Positions 1 through 7,204 of a stretch of DNA of 64,000 bases are shown piece by piece. Origin of the DNA: Alphaproteobacteria bacterium UBA3612 (GTDB lineage Bacteria; Pseudomonadota; Alphaproteobacteria; Sphingomonadales; Sphingomonadaceae); the NCBI GenBank assembly GCA_002375465.1, contig DFLT01000017.1:1-64000 (forward strand), in the 5' to 3' direction. Each line of letters begins with the position of its first letter. Within the stretch, counting starts at the first letter, position 1. The notes beneath the pieces were generated by a model. The model saw only the letters and a program-made list of their open reading frames with translations, was not told the origin of the DNA and did not search any database. The translations under genes and the position numbers were made by a program.

Positions 1-2
1 AG

Positions 3-652
3 AATGAGGGGTCCCTTTTAGACGCCGATCACCCCGCTACCGGGGTCCCTTATGCCCGCCGGTCCACCCTGAGAGGGCACTGAATGCCGCTCGAAACGCC
101 CTTCTTAAGGGCAAGTCAGAAGAAGAATCGTCGCGCATTGCCAAGTCGTTTGCCAGTTTCTCTGGCGAACCAATGCGCGGAAATCTCGTTCGGATGATGG
201 ACGAAGTTGGCATCAACAAGCTGCTTGGCCTGTCCTCGACTGCCTCATTGTGGGATGCAGACAGTCGGCTGGTGCATTTCACCTCTGCTATGCGATACCC
301 CGTGTTTGTCGACGGTCGAAATTGGTCTGGCACGCCCAGCATGGTTCGTACTTCGAAGCTGCGCGAATGGCTGCTGCAATGGACCGGGGCGGAGCTCGCT
401 CTGCTTAAGAACTGTCTCATAGTGCCGCTCGGGCCGAAAGTGGCCGCTGCAATGCACTATCTTGCCGACCAAGATCAGATTGACAGGGGGCTCACCATGG
501 ATAGCATGCCGCACCCAAGCGGCGCCAATCAAGAGCGCATCAAATTCTTCATCGGCGACAAGCCCGCAGAGCAGTGCTCGAGCAAGACCAACACTGCTAC
601 CCTTACAGCCGCGCGCAACGCGCTCCTCCGTAAGGTCAGCCTAAACAGCTAG
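3..652 (+). pseudogene. Uracil-DNA glycosylase superfamily-like protein, 5'-truncated by the window and frameshifted
   Basis: The open frame from about 60 to 652 encodes a UDG-superfamily-like C-terminal part. It has a VPLGPKV stretch and a typical HPSGANQERI motif near position 515, which in the superfamily is the second active-site loop. Upstream, codons 3-80 in a different frame read DADHPATGVPYARRSTLR, which looks like the preceding part of the same protein, and that frame then stops at 81. The two halves join only if one base is gained or lost between about 60 and 80. The gene therefore looks broken, unless there is a sequencing error. ATG 173 is an internal methionine, since the protein-like sequence continues upstream of it. 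The family normally removes uracil or related bases from DNA; activity here is doubtful. Confidence 0.55.
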
Positions 653-1192
653 GCGACGAAAGAACTGTTAGGAATGCGGCTTAGATAAAACTGCCCCCGT
701 CAGCCGTACTCCGCCTGCCCCCCCAAGACGACAGAACGCCAGGCGACCCATTCCTGTCCCGGCGTTGAGGAGGTGAGAGTTGTCAGCGAATTCGCTCGGC
801 TGGTGCACATTGATTCACGAGGGGTTCCCCTGCTGATATCTTCGCTGCGATGGAGATCCACAGTGGTTAGGCAAGTCGTCCGATGAATCTCATTGCTGCA
901 ACACCGTTCGCCAATTGCTGCTTTGTCGGGAAGGAACCCAGAGGCAACCTTGCGGGAGTCTGACATTGAAGCGAAAGGATCTCGACGGGGCAGCAACTTC
1001 GAGACTGCATCCGCCTTTTTCGCTGCTCCCTGCCCCTCGAATGCCCACATGACGCCTTCCACGTCGCAATACCGAGAGTTCCAAAGCGGACACTTGGGCT
1101 ACCCTCGTCATGAGAAACGGGGCGAGTCCTAAGTAGATCGTGGGCGGTCAAGCCGGAGGAGACATCCTATTATTCGCTCCGGCTCGACAAGA
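653..1192. other. Intergenic stretch without a convincing gene
   Basis: About 540 bases follow the broken UDG-like gene. Several overlapping open frames on both strands lack recognisable motifs, ribosome binding sites or protein-like composition. I read the region as decayed island DNA. Confidence 0.5.
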
Positions 1193-1414
1193 TCACATTT
1201 CGCTCGTGCTCACTTTAAGTTTTTCACGCATCCAGCGAACGAGCTCATCCTCACTATAGCGGACTCGATTACCGACCTTGTAATAGGAGGGCCCAGCCCC
1301 CGTCACTCGCGACTTATCTAAAAAGCTTTTCGACATGCCGATCTGAATGGCCGCTTGGTTCGTCGTCATATAGACTGGCCGTTTCAGCTGCTCGCAATTA
1401 TCCCTCTGGTCCAT
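1193..1414 (-). CDS. AlpA/excisionase-type helix-turn-helix protein
   Basis: A 73-residue protein with a single winged-helix DNA-binding domain of the HTH_17 (AlpA/MerR-like excisionase) type. An N-terminal TTNQAAIQIGMSKSFLDKSR segment forms the helix-turn-helix, and a YYKVGNRVRYSEDELVRWM segment forms the wing and last helix. ATG 1414 is preferred over GTG 1420 because an AGGGAAGG ribosome binding site lies 5 nt upstream. Such proteins usually control excision or expression of integrated elements. No integrase lies next to it; the nearest one belongs to the neighbouring element beyond the tRNA fragment at 1822. It may therefore be a leftover of an older island at the same tRNA site. Confidence 0.7.
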   Translation of the reverse strand: MDQRDNCEQLKRPVYMTTNQAAIQIGMSKSFLDKSRVTGAGPSYYKVGNRVRYSEDELVRWMREKLKVSTSEM

Positions 1415-1821
1415 ACACACCTTCCCTTGTTGGTTCGATTGCTCATTTCCACTTCTCCAGTTGGTGATCCGATCCGGAAGAATTTCCGCATCGATGCTCT
1501 AAGGATTGTGCAAACTGCAATTCGTCGCAACAAAAAAATGACAGAACGCCACACGTGGGGCATTGCCCCCAAGGATTTCCTTATTGCTTGTTTTGAATGC
1601 AGGGAGTGCAAAGGCGGCGGCCTACAATGAAATCTGTGGCGCATGGAAAATCAACGAACCGGTGAGTGGTGAACCACCATCACCGGCCCTCGTTGCGGCC
1701 ACCAGCTAAAACATTCGAAATCAAGTCTAGCGCAAATTACCCACCGTGCGTACCCGGTGCTTACGGATGCCCACTTGCCAACGCTCCACCAGCAAAAAGT
1801 AGTCCATAAGATATTGAAATC
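1415..1821. other. AT-richer intergenic region left of attL
   Basis: About 400 bases of visibly lower GC than the flanking core genes. It must hold the promoter of the AlpA-like gene, but I could not identify convincing -35/-10 boxes. The overlapping open frames here show no family features. Confidence 0.45.
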
Positions 1822-1870
1822 ATGGTGCACCCGACAGGATTCGAACCTGTGACCTCTGCCTTCGGAGGGC
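1822..1870. repeat. attL core: displaced 3' half of tRNA-Arg
   Basis: 49 bases identical to 12646-12694. They cover the encoded CCA, the acceptor 3' strand, the T arm, the variable region and the 3' side of the anticodon arm. The sequence diverges right after the shared GGAGGGC, so this is not a full tRNA but the fragment displaced by integration. Confidence 0.93.
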
Positions 1871-1920
1871 GCGGACGTAAGCCCCGCTTAGGGGGATTGT
1901 CGCCGTCTCCCAGCGTTTTA

Positions 1921-1972
1921 GCCGTGAACAAGCCGTGAATCTCGCTTTGTAGCGAGGACATAACGAGGACAG
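1921..1972. repeat. Putative integrase arm-type sites, attL side
   Basis: GCCGTGAA occurs twice (1921 and 1932, 11 bp apart). It is followed by CGAGGACATAACGAGGACAG at 1953-1972, itself a tandem of two CGAGGACA units. The same 20-mer in the same orientation lies at 12604-12623 next to the other att core. Identical short repeats flanking both cores are what tyrosine-integrase arm sites look like; binding is inferred. Confidence 0.6.
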
Positions 1973-1981
1973 AATTTGCAG

Positions 1982-3025
1982 TCATGCGCGCCTCCGGTCG
2001 AGCGCGTCTGCCGCACCCCGTTGATGGTCAGGGTGATGGTGGGCGTAAAGCTCGGTCGTGCGGGTGTCAGAGTGCCCCAGCATCCCGCCAATCTCGAACA
2101 GCGGAACGCCGCGCTGCGCCATCCACGTCCCGCAGGTATGCCGTAGGGTGTGGGGCGTCACGTCGGTGAACCCTGCCCGTCCCGCTGCAGCCTCAAACGC
2201 GCGCTTAATGTCTTTCACGCGCTTGCCGTTGATATGGACGACCGGGCCGATATCGCTGCCGCGCCACTTGGCGAGCGTCAGGAAAGTGTGGAGACGACGC
2301 GGGATCCGAACGACGCCCTTGCGCTTGCCGGTGCGGATTTCGCCGGGGGTGCGGAAGTCGATACGCCCCCGCTCCAGGTCCACCTGCGACCAGGTCAGGG
2401 ACAGAATGGCACCCTTCCTCGCGCCCGTATAAAGCCCAATCAGGATAAACAGCGGCAGATAAAGCCGCACGTCCGAACGTCCGCTGCGGGCAGCACGGAG
2501 CAGCTTCGCGGCCTCGCGCTCTGTCAGCCATCTATCCTTGCCGTCGGGAGCGTCGGGGAGCCATACATGCGGCGCACGGGTCAGGCGCCCTTCCCTCAGC
2601 GCATAATTGACCGCTGCGCGCAGTGTGGTCAGTTCGCGCCGCACGGTGCCGGTAGCGCGCTGTCTGCTGCGCATATAGGCCCGGCAGGTGCTTTCAGTGA
2701 TGGTGTCGATCGCGCCGGTCCAGAATGGTATCAGCGCATCCATGGCGTAGCCGATCCGCTCCGGCGCGGCGGTTCCGGGGGCTTTCTCCAGCCCGTACAA
2801 TTCTAGGGCCTCGCTGATTGAAAATTGGGCCGGATCACGCGGCCCGCCTGTTCGGTCTGCCCGCCGTCGTTCGGCGAGGAAATCCGCGTAGAACGCTTGA
2901 GCCTCTGTGCTATCGCCAGTGCCGGTGCTGCGTTCGCGGGTGACGCCGAACTCGCTCCAGACGACATAGAACTTGCCGCGCTTCGGAAGGAATTTGAGGC
3001 GCGGTCCTGGGTTTGGTCGGGGCAT
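1982..3025 (-). CDS. Tyrosine recombinase (phage integrase)
   Basis: A 347-aa site-specific recombinase of the phage integrase family. Residues about 65-150 resemble the SAM-like core-binding domain and about 165-335 the catalytic domain. The expected catalytic residues are visible: Arg203 (TGARKG), His292 and Arg295 (PHTLRH), His318 (LGHSD) and the nucleophile Tyr327 (TELYAHH). The gene ends about 110 bp from the displaced tRNA fragment, which marks it as the integrase of this element. ATG 3025 is supported by AAAGGTGGG just upstream. The start lies inside the 3' part of the longer AlpA-like frame, a 223-bp overlap. It presumably recombines the 49-bp core in tRNA-Arg. Confidence 0.95.
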   Translation of the reverse strand: MPRPNPGPRLKFLPKRGKFYVVWSEFGVTRERSTGTGDSTEAQAFYADFLAERRRADRTGGPRDPAQFSISEALELYGLEKAPGTAAPERIGYAMDALIPFWTGAIDTITESTCRAYMRSRQRATGTVRRELTTLRAAVNYALREGRLTRAPHVWLPDAPDGKDRWLTEREAAKLLRAARSGRSDVRLYLPLFILIGLYTGARKGAILSLTWSQVDLERGRIDFRTPGEIRTGKRKGVVRIPRRLHTFLTLAKWRGSDIGPVVHINGKRVKDIKRAFEAAAGRAGFTDVTPHTLRHTCGTWMAQRGVPLFEIGGMLGHSDTRTTELYAHHHPDHQRGAADALDRRRA

Positions 3026-3195
3026 TGTCCCACCTTTCTGGATTCGATGAAATCAGCCACGTCCGCAGGATCGAACAGCCAGGGCTTGCCGAGCCGCACC
3101 GCTCGCAAACCGTTCGCCCGCATCGTGGCGAGGGTACGGGGCGACGGTAGGCCGAAGTCGTCGGCAATCTGCTGTGCGGTGCGAAGCGGGGTCAT
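2803..3195 (-). CDS. AlpA-like helix-turn-helix protein with a long overlapping tail
   Basis: A 130-aa open frame whose first 55 residues form an HTH_17/AlpA-type domain: TAQQIADDFGLPSPRTLATM, then an RLGKPWLFDPADVADFIESR wing. Such small proteins act as excisionases or as activators of the integrase operon. After residue 56 the sequence is low-complexity Ser/Ala/Pro and lies wholly over the start of the integrase in another frame. The tail is therefore probably not under protein-level selection, or the functional product is shorter. The gene is 10 nt downstream of the regulator ending at 3205 and in the same direction, so regulator, AlpA and integrase likely form one unit. A frameshift giving an HTH-integrase fusion is possible but unproven. 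Confidence 0.65.
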   Translation of the reverse strand: MTPLRTAQQIADDFGLPSPRTLATMRANGLRAVRLGKPWLFDPADVADFIESRKVGQCPDQTQDRASNSFRSAASSMSSGASSASPANAAPALAIAQRLKRSTRISSPNDGGQTEQAGRVIRPNFQSARP

Positions 3196-3204
3196 TTCGC
3201 GAAC

Positions 3205-3708
3205 CTATTCGCCCGCCTCGGCGGTCGTTACGGCGCTATCGCGAATCCGCGCTAAGACCTGCCGAGCGATACCCCCGACAGGGACGATGAGCATCACCGA
3301 ATCGGCGACTTCCCCCTCTTCAAGAGTAATAATTTGCGTTTCCCCGGTGTCGGGATCTCGCTTGATAGTGTGGTGTGAGTCAGTTCTTTTAGTATAGAAA
3401 TAGGGTGACGTGCCTGCGGCTATCGAAGAAATGTCGGAATCCAGCATCGGCAGATAATCTTGGAACGAAAGTTCTGCTAAAAGAATGCCTGTGCTTGGTT
3501 CGATGCGGAATGTCTTTGCGAGTCGATTCGTTAGAGCGATGTGCATCACTTGGCGAAAGCTGAACATCCGCTTTCGGCCTATCTTCTGAGGCGTCAGGCG
3601 ATCCCATCGGACGTAGTTTTCCAGCGTCGTCGTGTCTGATCCGGCGAAGGCAGCTGCGTCCGCGAAATCGAACAGCGGCGCCTCGATGTCCATGTTCTCT
3701 AAAATCAT
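3205..3708 (-). CDS. Probable helix-turn-helix transcriptional regulator of the element
   Basis: A 167-aa protein with a MerR-like/HTH_17 segment near the N terminus (FADAAAFAGSDTTTLENYVRWDRLTPQKIGRKRMFSF, about residues 14-49), followed by a helical region and a C-terminal part of unknown role. ATG 3708 is preferred over the upstream start at 3735: a GGAG lies about 7 nt before 3708, whereas 3735 falls inside the spacer of an operator-like inverted repeat. That repeat (3717-3755) covers the ribosome binding site, so self-repression is likely. Its position before AlpA and integrase suggests it controls integration and excision. No close family could be named. Confidence 0.65.
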   Translation of the reverse strand: MILENMDIEAPLFDFADAAAFAGSDTTTLENYVRWDRLTPQKIGRKRMFSFRQVMHIALTNRLAKTFRIEPSTGILLAELSFQDYLPMLDSDISSIAAGTSPYFYTKRTDSHHTIKRDPDTGETQIITLEEGEVADSVMLIVPVGGIARQVLARIRDSAVTTAEAGE

Positions 3709-3716
3709 AGCAAGCT

Positions 3717-3782
3717 CCGTAAATCTGCAGAACATGTATCTCAGCAGATTTACGGAAGCAAGCTTTATTTGCAGACCTACGG
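3717..3782. promoter_or_regulatory. Operator-like array: perfect inverted repeat plus a third half-site
   Basis: CCGTAAATCTGC (3717-3728) and its exact reverse complement GCAGATTTACGG (3744-3755) flank a 15-bp spacer. A third, one-mismatch half-site GCAGACCTACGG lies at 3771-3782. Half-site starts are exactly 27 bp apart. The array overlaps the translation start region of the regulator gene. Confidence 0.75.
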
Positions 3783-3784
3783 AA

Positions 3785-4357
3785 TTAATTTTTCGAGCCT
3801 GCCGCCAGCCTTTTTACATCCGCCAGCAAAGCAGCCTTCGCTTCCTCGCTGATGTCGCAATGCGGCTCGAGCGCTATTTCCATTTTAAGGGCAAAGGCAG
3901 TCAGGTCAGGGGCGGGCGTGTCGTACAGCGCTTGCTCACTCTCGAGCAATTCTCTGACCGCCTGCTTTTGATCCTCTTTCAGTTTCAGCTTGCCGGTGGA
4001 TCGCTCGAGTTCGTCCTCTTCGCGCTTCCACTGCGCCACCCGCTCGTCGTAGCCGTCCACTTCATCCTGATTCTTAGCGGTGTAGGGAATGTGCACCTCG
4101 CCATCGATGATCTGGAAATCGAAGCGCTCCTGTGGGCGTTCTGGCCTGGGTTGACGGGCGGCATAGAAAGCTTCCTCGGCAGCCTCCAGTTTATCCCAGA
4201 TGCGATCATGGTGCTGATTGGCCTCACGATAGGCAGCAAGCGCCTTATCCCACTGCACGCGGCTCGAAGGCGCCGCAGAGGCCGTCTGAGCGAACAGGGG
4301 GCTTACAACGGCTGCGGTGGTGCCAACGATAGCGGCACGACGTGTAAGGGCGGTCAT
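3785..4357 (-). CDS. Exported protein of unknown function with a twin-arginine-like signal
   Basis: A 190-aa protein beginning MTALTRRAAIVGTTAAVV and ending its export signal around AQTASAA, a twin-arginine-like signal peptide of about 28 residues. The mature part is highly charged and probably helical (WDKLEAAEEAFYAARQ, then REEDELERSTGKLKLKEDQKQAVRELLES), suggesting coiled coil. No catalytic motif is visible. Its start overlaps the stop of the upstream acidic-protein gene by 4 nt (4354-4357), so the two are translationally coupled. It sits between the regulators and the tape measure gene. An exported cargo protein in a phage-like element is unusual; I cannot assign a function. Confidence 0.7.
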   Translation of the reverse strand: MTALTRRAAIVGTTAAVVSPLFAQTASAAPSSRVQWDKALAAYREANQHHDRIWDKLEAAEEAFYAARQPRPERPQERFDFQIIDGEVHIPYTAKNQDEVDGYDERVAQWKREEDELERSTGKLKLKEDQKQAVRELLESEQALYDTPAPDLTAFALKMEIALEPHCDISEEAKAALLADVKRLAAGSKN

Positions 4358-4830
4358 TGGGCGCGCCCCCGGTGCAGGGATCGGTAGTAGGCAAGGCGTT
4401 CCGCATGCTCGTTCATGGGACCGGAAGACTGATCGATCCCGTATTTGGGGGCATAGAGCGTCTCCTCCGGTCCGATCTTTATGTCGAAGCTGTCTTCGTC
4501 GTATGGCAGGCCGGAATGGTCGTCCTCTTCACAGTCTTCAGGGTCACCAGGCTTGCCGTCATATCCGGCTTTCTGGTCATCGACGCCCAGGTCGCTGTCG
4601 GCATAGAGGCAGCCGGGGCCGTCGCCGTGCGGCGAGTAATCGCCGAAATCGTCTTCAGCGCCGGTGTCCTCCAGGTCGGTGTCGCCGTCGGCAGCGTCGA
4701 GCGTGTCAATCAGTTGCTCGATCATGTCCTCCAGTGCATCACGTCGGGCATAGGTCATGCCTGAGGAGTGGAATGCGGGGGGAAGGGGTATGCGCGCAGC
4801 GGGCGCAGCTGTAGTGTGTGCGGTAGCCAT
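4354..4830 (-). CDS. Small acidic protein of unknown function
   Basis: A 158-aa protein strongly enriched in Asp and Glu (for example DTLDAADGDTDLEDTGAEDDFGDY and GDPEDCEEDDH). ATG 4830 is chosen because the longer frame to 4899 would run into the palindrome and intergenic spacer. Its strongly acidic surface could mimic DNA, as anti-restriction or anti-repressor proteins do, but nothing in the sequence proves this. It is divergent from the RHH gene at 4922, and a palindrome in the 91-bp gap could control both. It is coupled by a 4-nt overlap to the exported-protein gene downstream. Confidence 0.6.
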   Translation of the reverse strand: MATAHTTAAPAARIPLPPAFHSSGMTYARRDALEDMIEQLIDTLDAADGDTDLEDTGAEDDFGDYSPHGDGPGCLYADSDLGVDDQKAGYDGKPGDPEDCEEDDHSGLPYDEDSFDIKIGPEETLYAPKYGIDQSSGPMNEHAERLAYYRSLHRGRAQ

Positions 4831-4896
4831 GATTGTCTCCAGGCGAGCAGTTATGGTTAGGGCGGTTTGAGAGGGCCTAATCTCTCTTGCCGCCCG

Positions 4897-4919
4897 CACT
4901 TTATGGCGCTAATAAAGTG
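4897..4919. promoter_or_regulatory. Palindromic operator between divergent genes
   Basis: CACTTTAT (4897-4904) and ATAAAGTG (4912-4919) are perfect inverted arms around a 7-bp centre, ending 2 bp before the RHH start codon. The position suggests autoregulation by the RHH protein and control of the divergent acidic-protein gene. It leaves no room for a normal ribosome binding site before ATG 4922. Confidence 0.6.
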
Positions 4920-4921
4920 TC

Positions 4922-5110
4922 ATGTCAACTCTTCCTAGCGCTAAAAAGAAAATTGGCCGCCCCCCGGTAGATTCCGAGGCAGTAAACGTCCGGCTGAAGC
5001 GCGGGCAACTCGACGCGCTTGATAAATGGCGCAAAGCTCAAGGCGATGATCCCAGCCGACCTGAAGCTATCAGGCGGCTGGTGGAGTTGGGGATGAAGGA
5101 CTGCGCCTAG
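4922..5110 (+). CDS. Ribbon-helix-helix DNA-binding protein
   Basis: A 62-residue protein of the CopG/Arc type. The sequence NVRLKRGQLDALDKWRKAQGDDPSRPEAIRRLVELGM gives the expected beta strand (EAVNVRLKR), first helix (QLDALDKWRKAQ) and second helix (RPEAIRRLVELGM), with a basic N terminus KKKIGRPP. RHH proteins bind operators as dimers and often repress their own gene. It is the only rightward gene in the element. A palindrome abuts its start and no Shine-Dalgarno sequence is visible, so translation may be leaderless. No toxin gene follows it, so it is more likely an element regulator than an antitoxin. Confidence 0.8.
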   Translation: MSTLPSAKKKIGRPPVDSEAVNVRLKRGQLDALDKWRKAQGDDPSRPEAIRRLVELGMKDCA

Positions 5111-5228
5111 ATTGATTTCGCCCTTCTAAACTGCGAACACTGTTCGCGGTTTCTAGTGCCTCCCAAATCTCTTTCCGCCGCGCCAAATGCTCCGCCCGCT
5201 GTGCGGGGGAAAGTTCGGCGCGCACCAT
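5070..5228 (-). pseudogene. Short remnant resembling a segment of prophage ParB-like proteins
   Basis: A 52-codon frame begins MVRAELSPAQRAEHLARRKE and continues IWEALE, a helical stretch that recurs in ParB/Spo0J-like proteins of alphaproteobacterial prophages. The rest loses protein character and runs antisense over the RHH gene. There is no ParB nuclease or helix-turn-helix domain, so I read it as a truncated relic. Chance similarity cannot be excluded. Confidence 0.3.
5133..5147. repeat. 15-bp palindrome after the RHH gene
   Basis: GCGAACACTGTTCGC is a perfect palindrome around one central base, 23 bp after the RHH stop. It could be a terminator stem without a strong U tract or a protein-binding site. 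Its GAACACT half recurs at 5346-5352. Confidence 0.45.
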
Positions 5229-5336
5229 CCATCACCCGCAGAGTTTGGGGCCGCGCCGTCAATCGGATGTAGTTAGATGCCGCGAATTCAAAAGTGTGGT
5301 ATATTAAGAGGGCGACTCGGTAACGGGCTCTTACCT

Positions 5337-5382
5337 GTTCCCGGGAACACTAGGGCCGACTCCTACACCCGTTGGCCCTAGT
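5337..5382. terminator. Palindrome plus hairpin downstream of the tape measure gene
   Basis: GTTCCCGGGAAC (5337-5348) is a perfect 12-bp palindrome. Directly next to it, ACTAGGGCC (5349-5357) and GGCCCTAGT (5374-5382) form a 9-bp perfect stem. They lie just past the leftward tape measure stop at 5399, where transcription of the long operon would end. No clear T tract follows, so the terminator role is inferred. Confidence 0.45.
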
Positions 5383-5398
5383 TCGCACTCCACGCCCA

Positions 5399-7204
5399 TC
5401 ACCCCGTCCCGCGCCCAGGACCGCCACCCAGAGTAGGACGCCGCGCTGTCCGTAGAGCCATGCCAGCGCCCCCGCGCATTATGTCGGGCGCTGCAGCCTG
5501 AACCACCTGCACCGCGCCGCCGATGACTTCTGCGCGCAATAGGTCGCTGTCCAGGTAGAGCCGCACTTCGCCACCGCCACCACCGCTTCGCTGCTGCGCA
5601 GACGTGCTTATGTCGACGCGCTCACCCTTCGTGGCACGAAATGCGACGATGTTCTTGTCGACGCCGCCGCGCCCGCCAACATTGAACGAGCCGCCGTTCT
5701 TGAAGCCCATCAGGTCGTTTGCGGACACAGTGCCGAAGTCGATCTTCTTGCTACCGAATATGGACCCGCCAAGGCTGACAATATCCAGAACGCCGCTCAG
5801 GATGCCGCCCAGGTTGCCGCTTTTAATGCTGCTCGCCAGCCCCTGAATGGCGCTGGAAGCCCGGTCGGCCATGTCTTCGAATGAGGATGCCACATTATCA
5901 TTTGCGGCGACCGCAGGATTGACCATACCCGTCTTGAGGCGTCCAAACTGTTCAATGACGATATCGACCATATCCGGCACATAGGAATGGAACGCGACCT
6001 TATCGGCCATGTCATAGAAGGCATCGCGAACGCCAGTGATGAAGCCCTTCACCTTGTCGAAGATCTTGCCCAGCTTGTCATGGATCCAGGTTTTGACGGT
6101 GTTGTAGAGCCGCTTCACAATCGGGCCGATTTCATCCCAATTGTACCAGATGGCGACGGCAGCGCTCACCGCCAGGATGATAAGCCCGAGCGGCCCGGTT
6201 GAGGCGATCAGCCCCATTATGGTCCTGCCGATAACCGCCAGCGCCGGAAGCAGCTTTGCTTTCATCAGCAGCACCGCAGGCGCAATCTTCGCTATCCCGG
6301 CGATCAGAGCGCCAATGGTGCCGATGATTGGCCCCAGCACTGCCCCAGCCGCCGCTACGCCCAGAAACGCATTCTGCGCCCCGCTAGGCAGCTTCGCGAA
6401 CCAGTCTATGGCATCGGCTATCTTCTCGATGACGGGCGTGATGGCGGGCAACAGCTTCGTGCCGACCACCACGTTTAATTCTTCGAACGCCGCCGCCATG
6501 CGCTTCGCCTGATTGGCGCTGGAACCGCCTGTCCTGATCAAGTCGCCCTGAGCATCACCAAGCTGCGCCGTTATCTCTGCCGCGCGGGCCACAACCTTAT
6601 CCTGTTCCGACAGCTTGCCAGTCGCATCACCCAGGCCCATGGCCAGCGCCCGCGCCTCGATCTTCGCCTCACTCAATAGGACGCCGACCGAACGCAGCGG
6701 TTCGCTTTCACCGACAAGGCCCGAAAGAATTTTCTGCAACGCCACGTCATTTGATAGGTTCTTCATGCTGGCGAGGTCTTGGGACAGGACCGTCATTTCT
6801 TTCGCCATCTCGGCAGCTTCGCCGCGACCCATCACGCCTTTGAAAATATCCTGAAATGCCAGCGCCTGCGCCTGTAATTCCTGCGTCGACCGGCCCATGG
6901 CGTTGCCGGTTTCCTCCGCCCATTTTCGGACACTACCGGACATTTTGCCGAACGACACGTCGAAGGCCGAATTTAATTCCTCAACATCGCTGGCGACCTT
7001 GGCCGCGTTGGCCGCGAATCCAGCCAGCGGGAGCGACATAGTAAGGGACATGCGCTTGCCGACGCCCGCCATCTTGTTGCCCATCGCCTGAAATTTCTTT
7101 GAACTCTTGGCGGCGCGTTTAGCGTTCGCGTCGAGTCCATCCTCGAACGATGCGCTATCCAGGCCAAGGGTGACGCGCAGAGCGCCTATAAGGCTACTCG
7201 CCAT
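5399..7204 (-). CDS. Phage tail tape measure protein
   Basis: A 601-aa protein typical of tail tape measure proteins. The N-terminal half is long and helical (ASFEDGLDANAKRAAKSSKKFQAM, then KMAGVGKRMSL and AANAAKVASDVEELNSAF). A central hydrophobic Ala/Gly/Ile-rich region at about 290-370 contains potential membrane helices, and the C-terminal tail is Gly-rich. In siphoviruses this protein sets tail length and enters the host membrane. ATG 7204 is chosen because it overlaps the preceding small gene's stop by 11 nt, as expected for tail operons. No tail tube, terminator or tip genes surround it, so any tail must come from elsewhere. At about 600 residues it is at the short end for the family. 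Confidence 0.88.
   Translation of the reverse strand: MASSLIGALRVTLGLDSASFEDGLDANAKRAAKSSKKFQAMGNKMAGVGKRMSLTMSLPLAGFAANAAKVASDVEELNSAFDVSFGKMSGSVRKWAEETGNAMGRSTQELQAQALAFQDIFKGVMGRGEAAEMAKEMTVLSQDLASMKNLSNDVALQKILSGLVGESEPLRSVGVLLSEAKIEARALAMGLGDATGKLSEQDKVVARAAEITAQLGDAQGDLIRTGGSSANQAKRMAAAFEELNVVVGTKLLPAITPVIEKIADAIDWFAKLPSGAQNAFLGVAAAGAVLGPIIGTIGALIAGIAKIAPAVLLMKAKLLPALAVIGRTIMGLIASTGPLGLIILAVSAAVAIWYNWDEIGPIVKRLYNTVKTWIHDKLGKIFDKVKGFITGVRDAFYDMADKVAFHSYVPDMVDIVIEQFGRLKTGMVNPAVAANDNVASSFEDMADRASSAIQGLASSIKSGNLGGILSGVLDIVSLGGSIFGSKKIDFGTVSANDLMGFKNGGSFNVGGRGGVDKNIVAFRATKGERVDISTSAQQRSGGGGGEVRLYLDSDLLRAEVIGGAVQVVQAAAPDIMRGGAGMALRTARRPTLGGGPGRGTG

Noticed and set aside
700..1151. Minus-strand frames in the left intergenic region
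   Set aside because: They overlap each other in different frames, lack ribosome binding sites and show no family motif.
1761..1985. Open frame spanning the attL core
   Set aside because: It reads through the displaced tRNA fragment and arm repeats and has no protein features; it is a chance frame.
4922..5110. RHH protein as an antitoxin
   Set aside because: No toxin-like gene follows or precedes it in the same direction.
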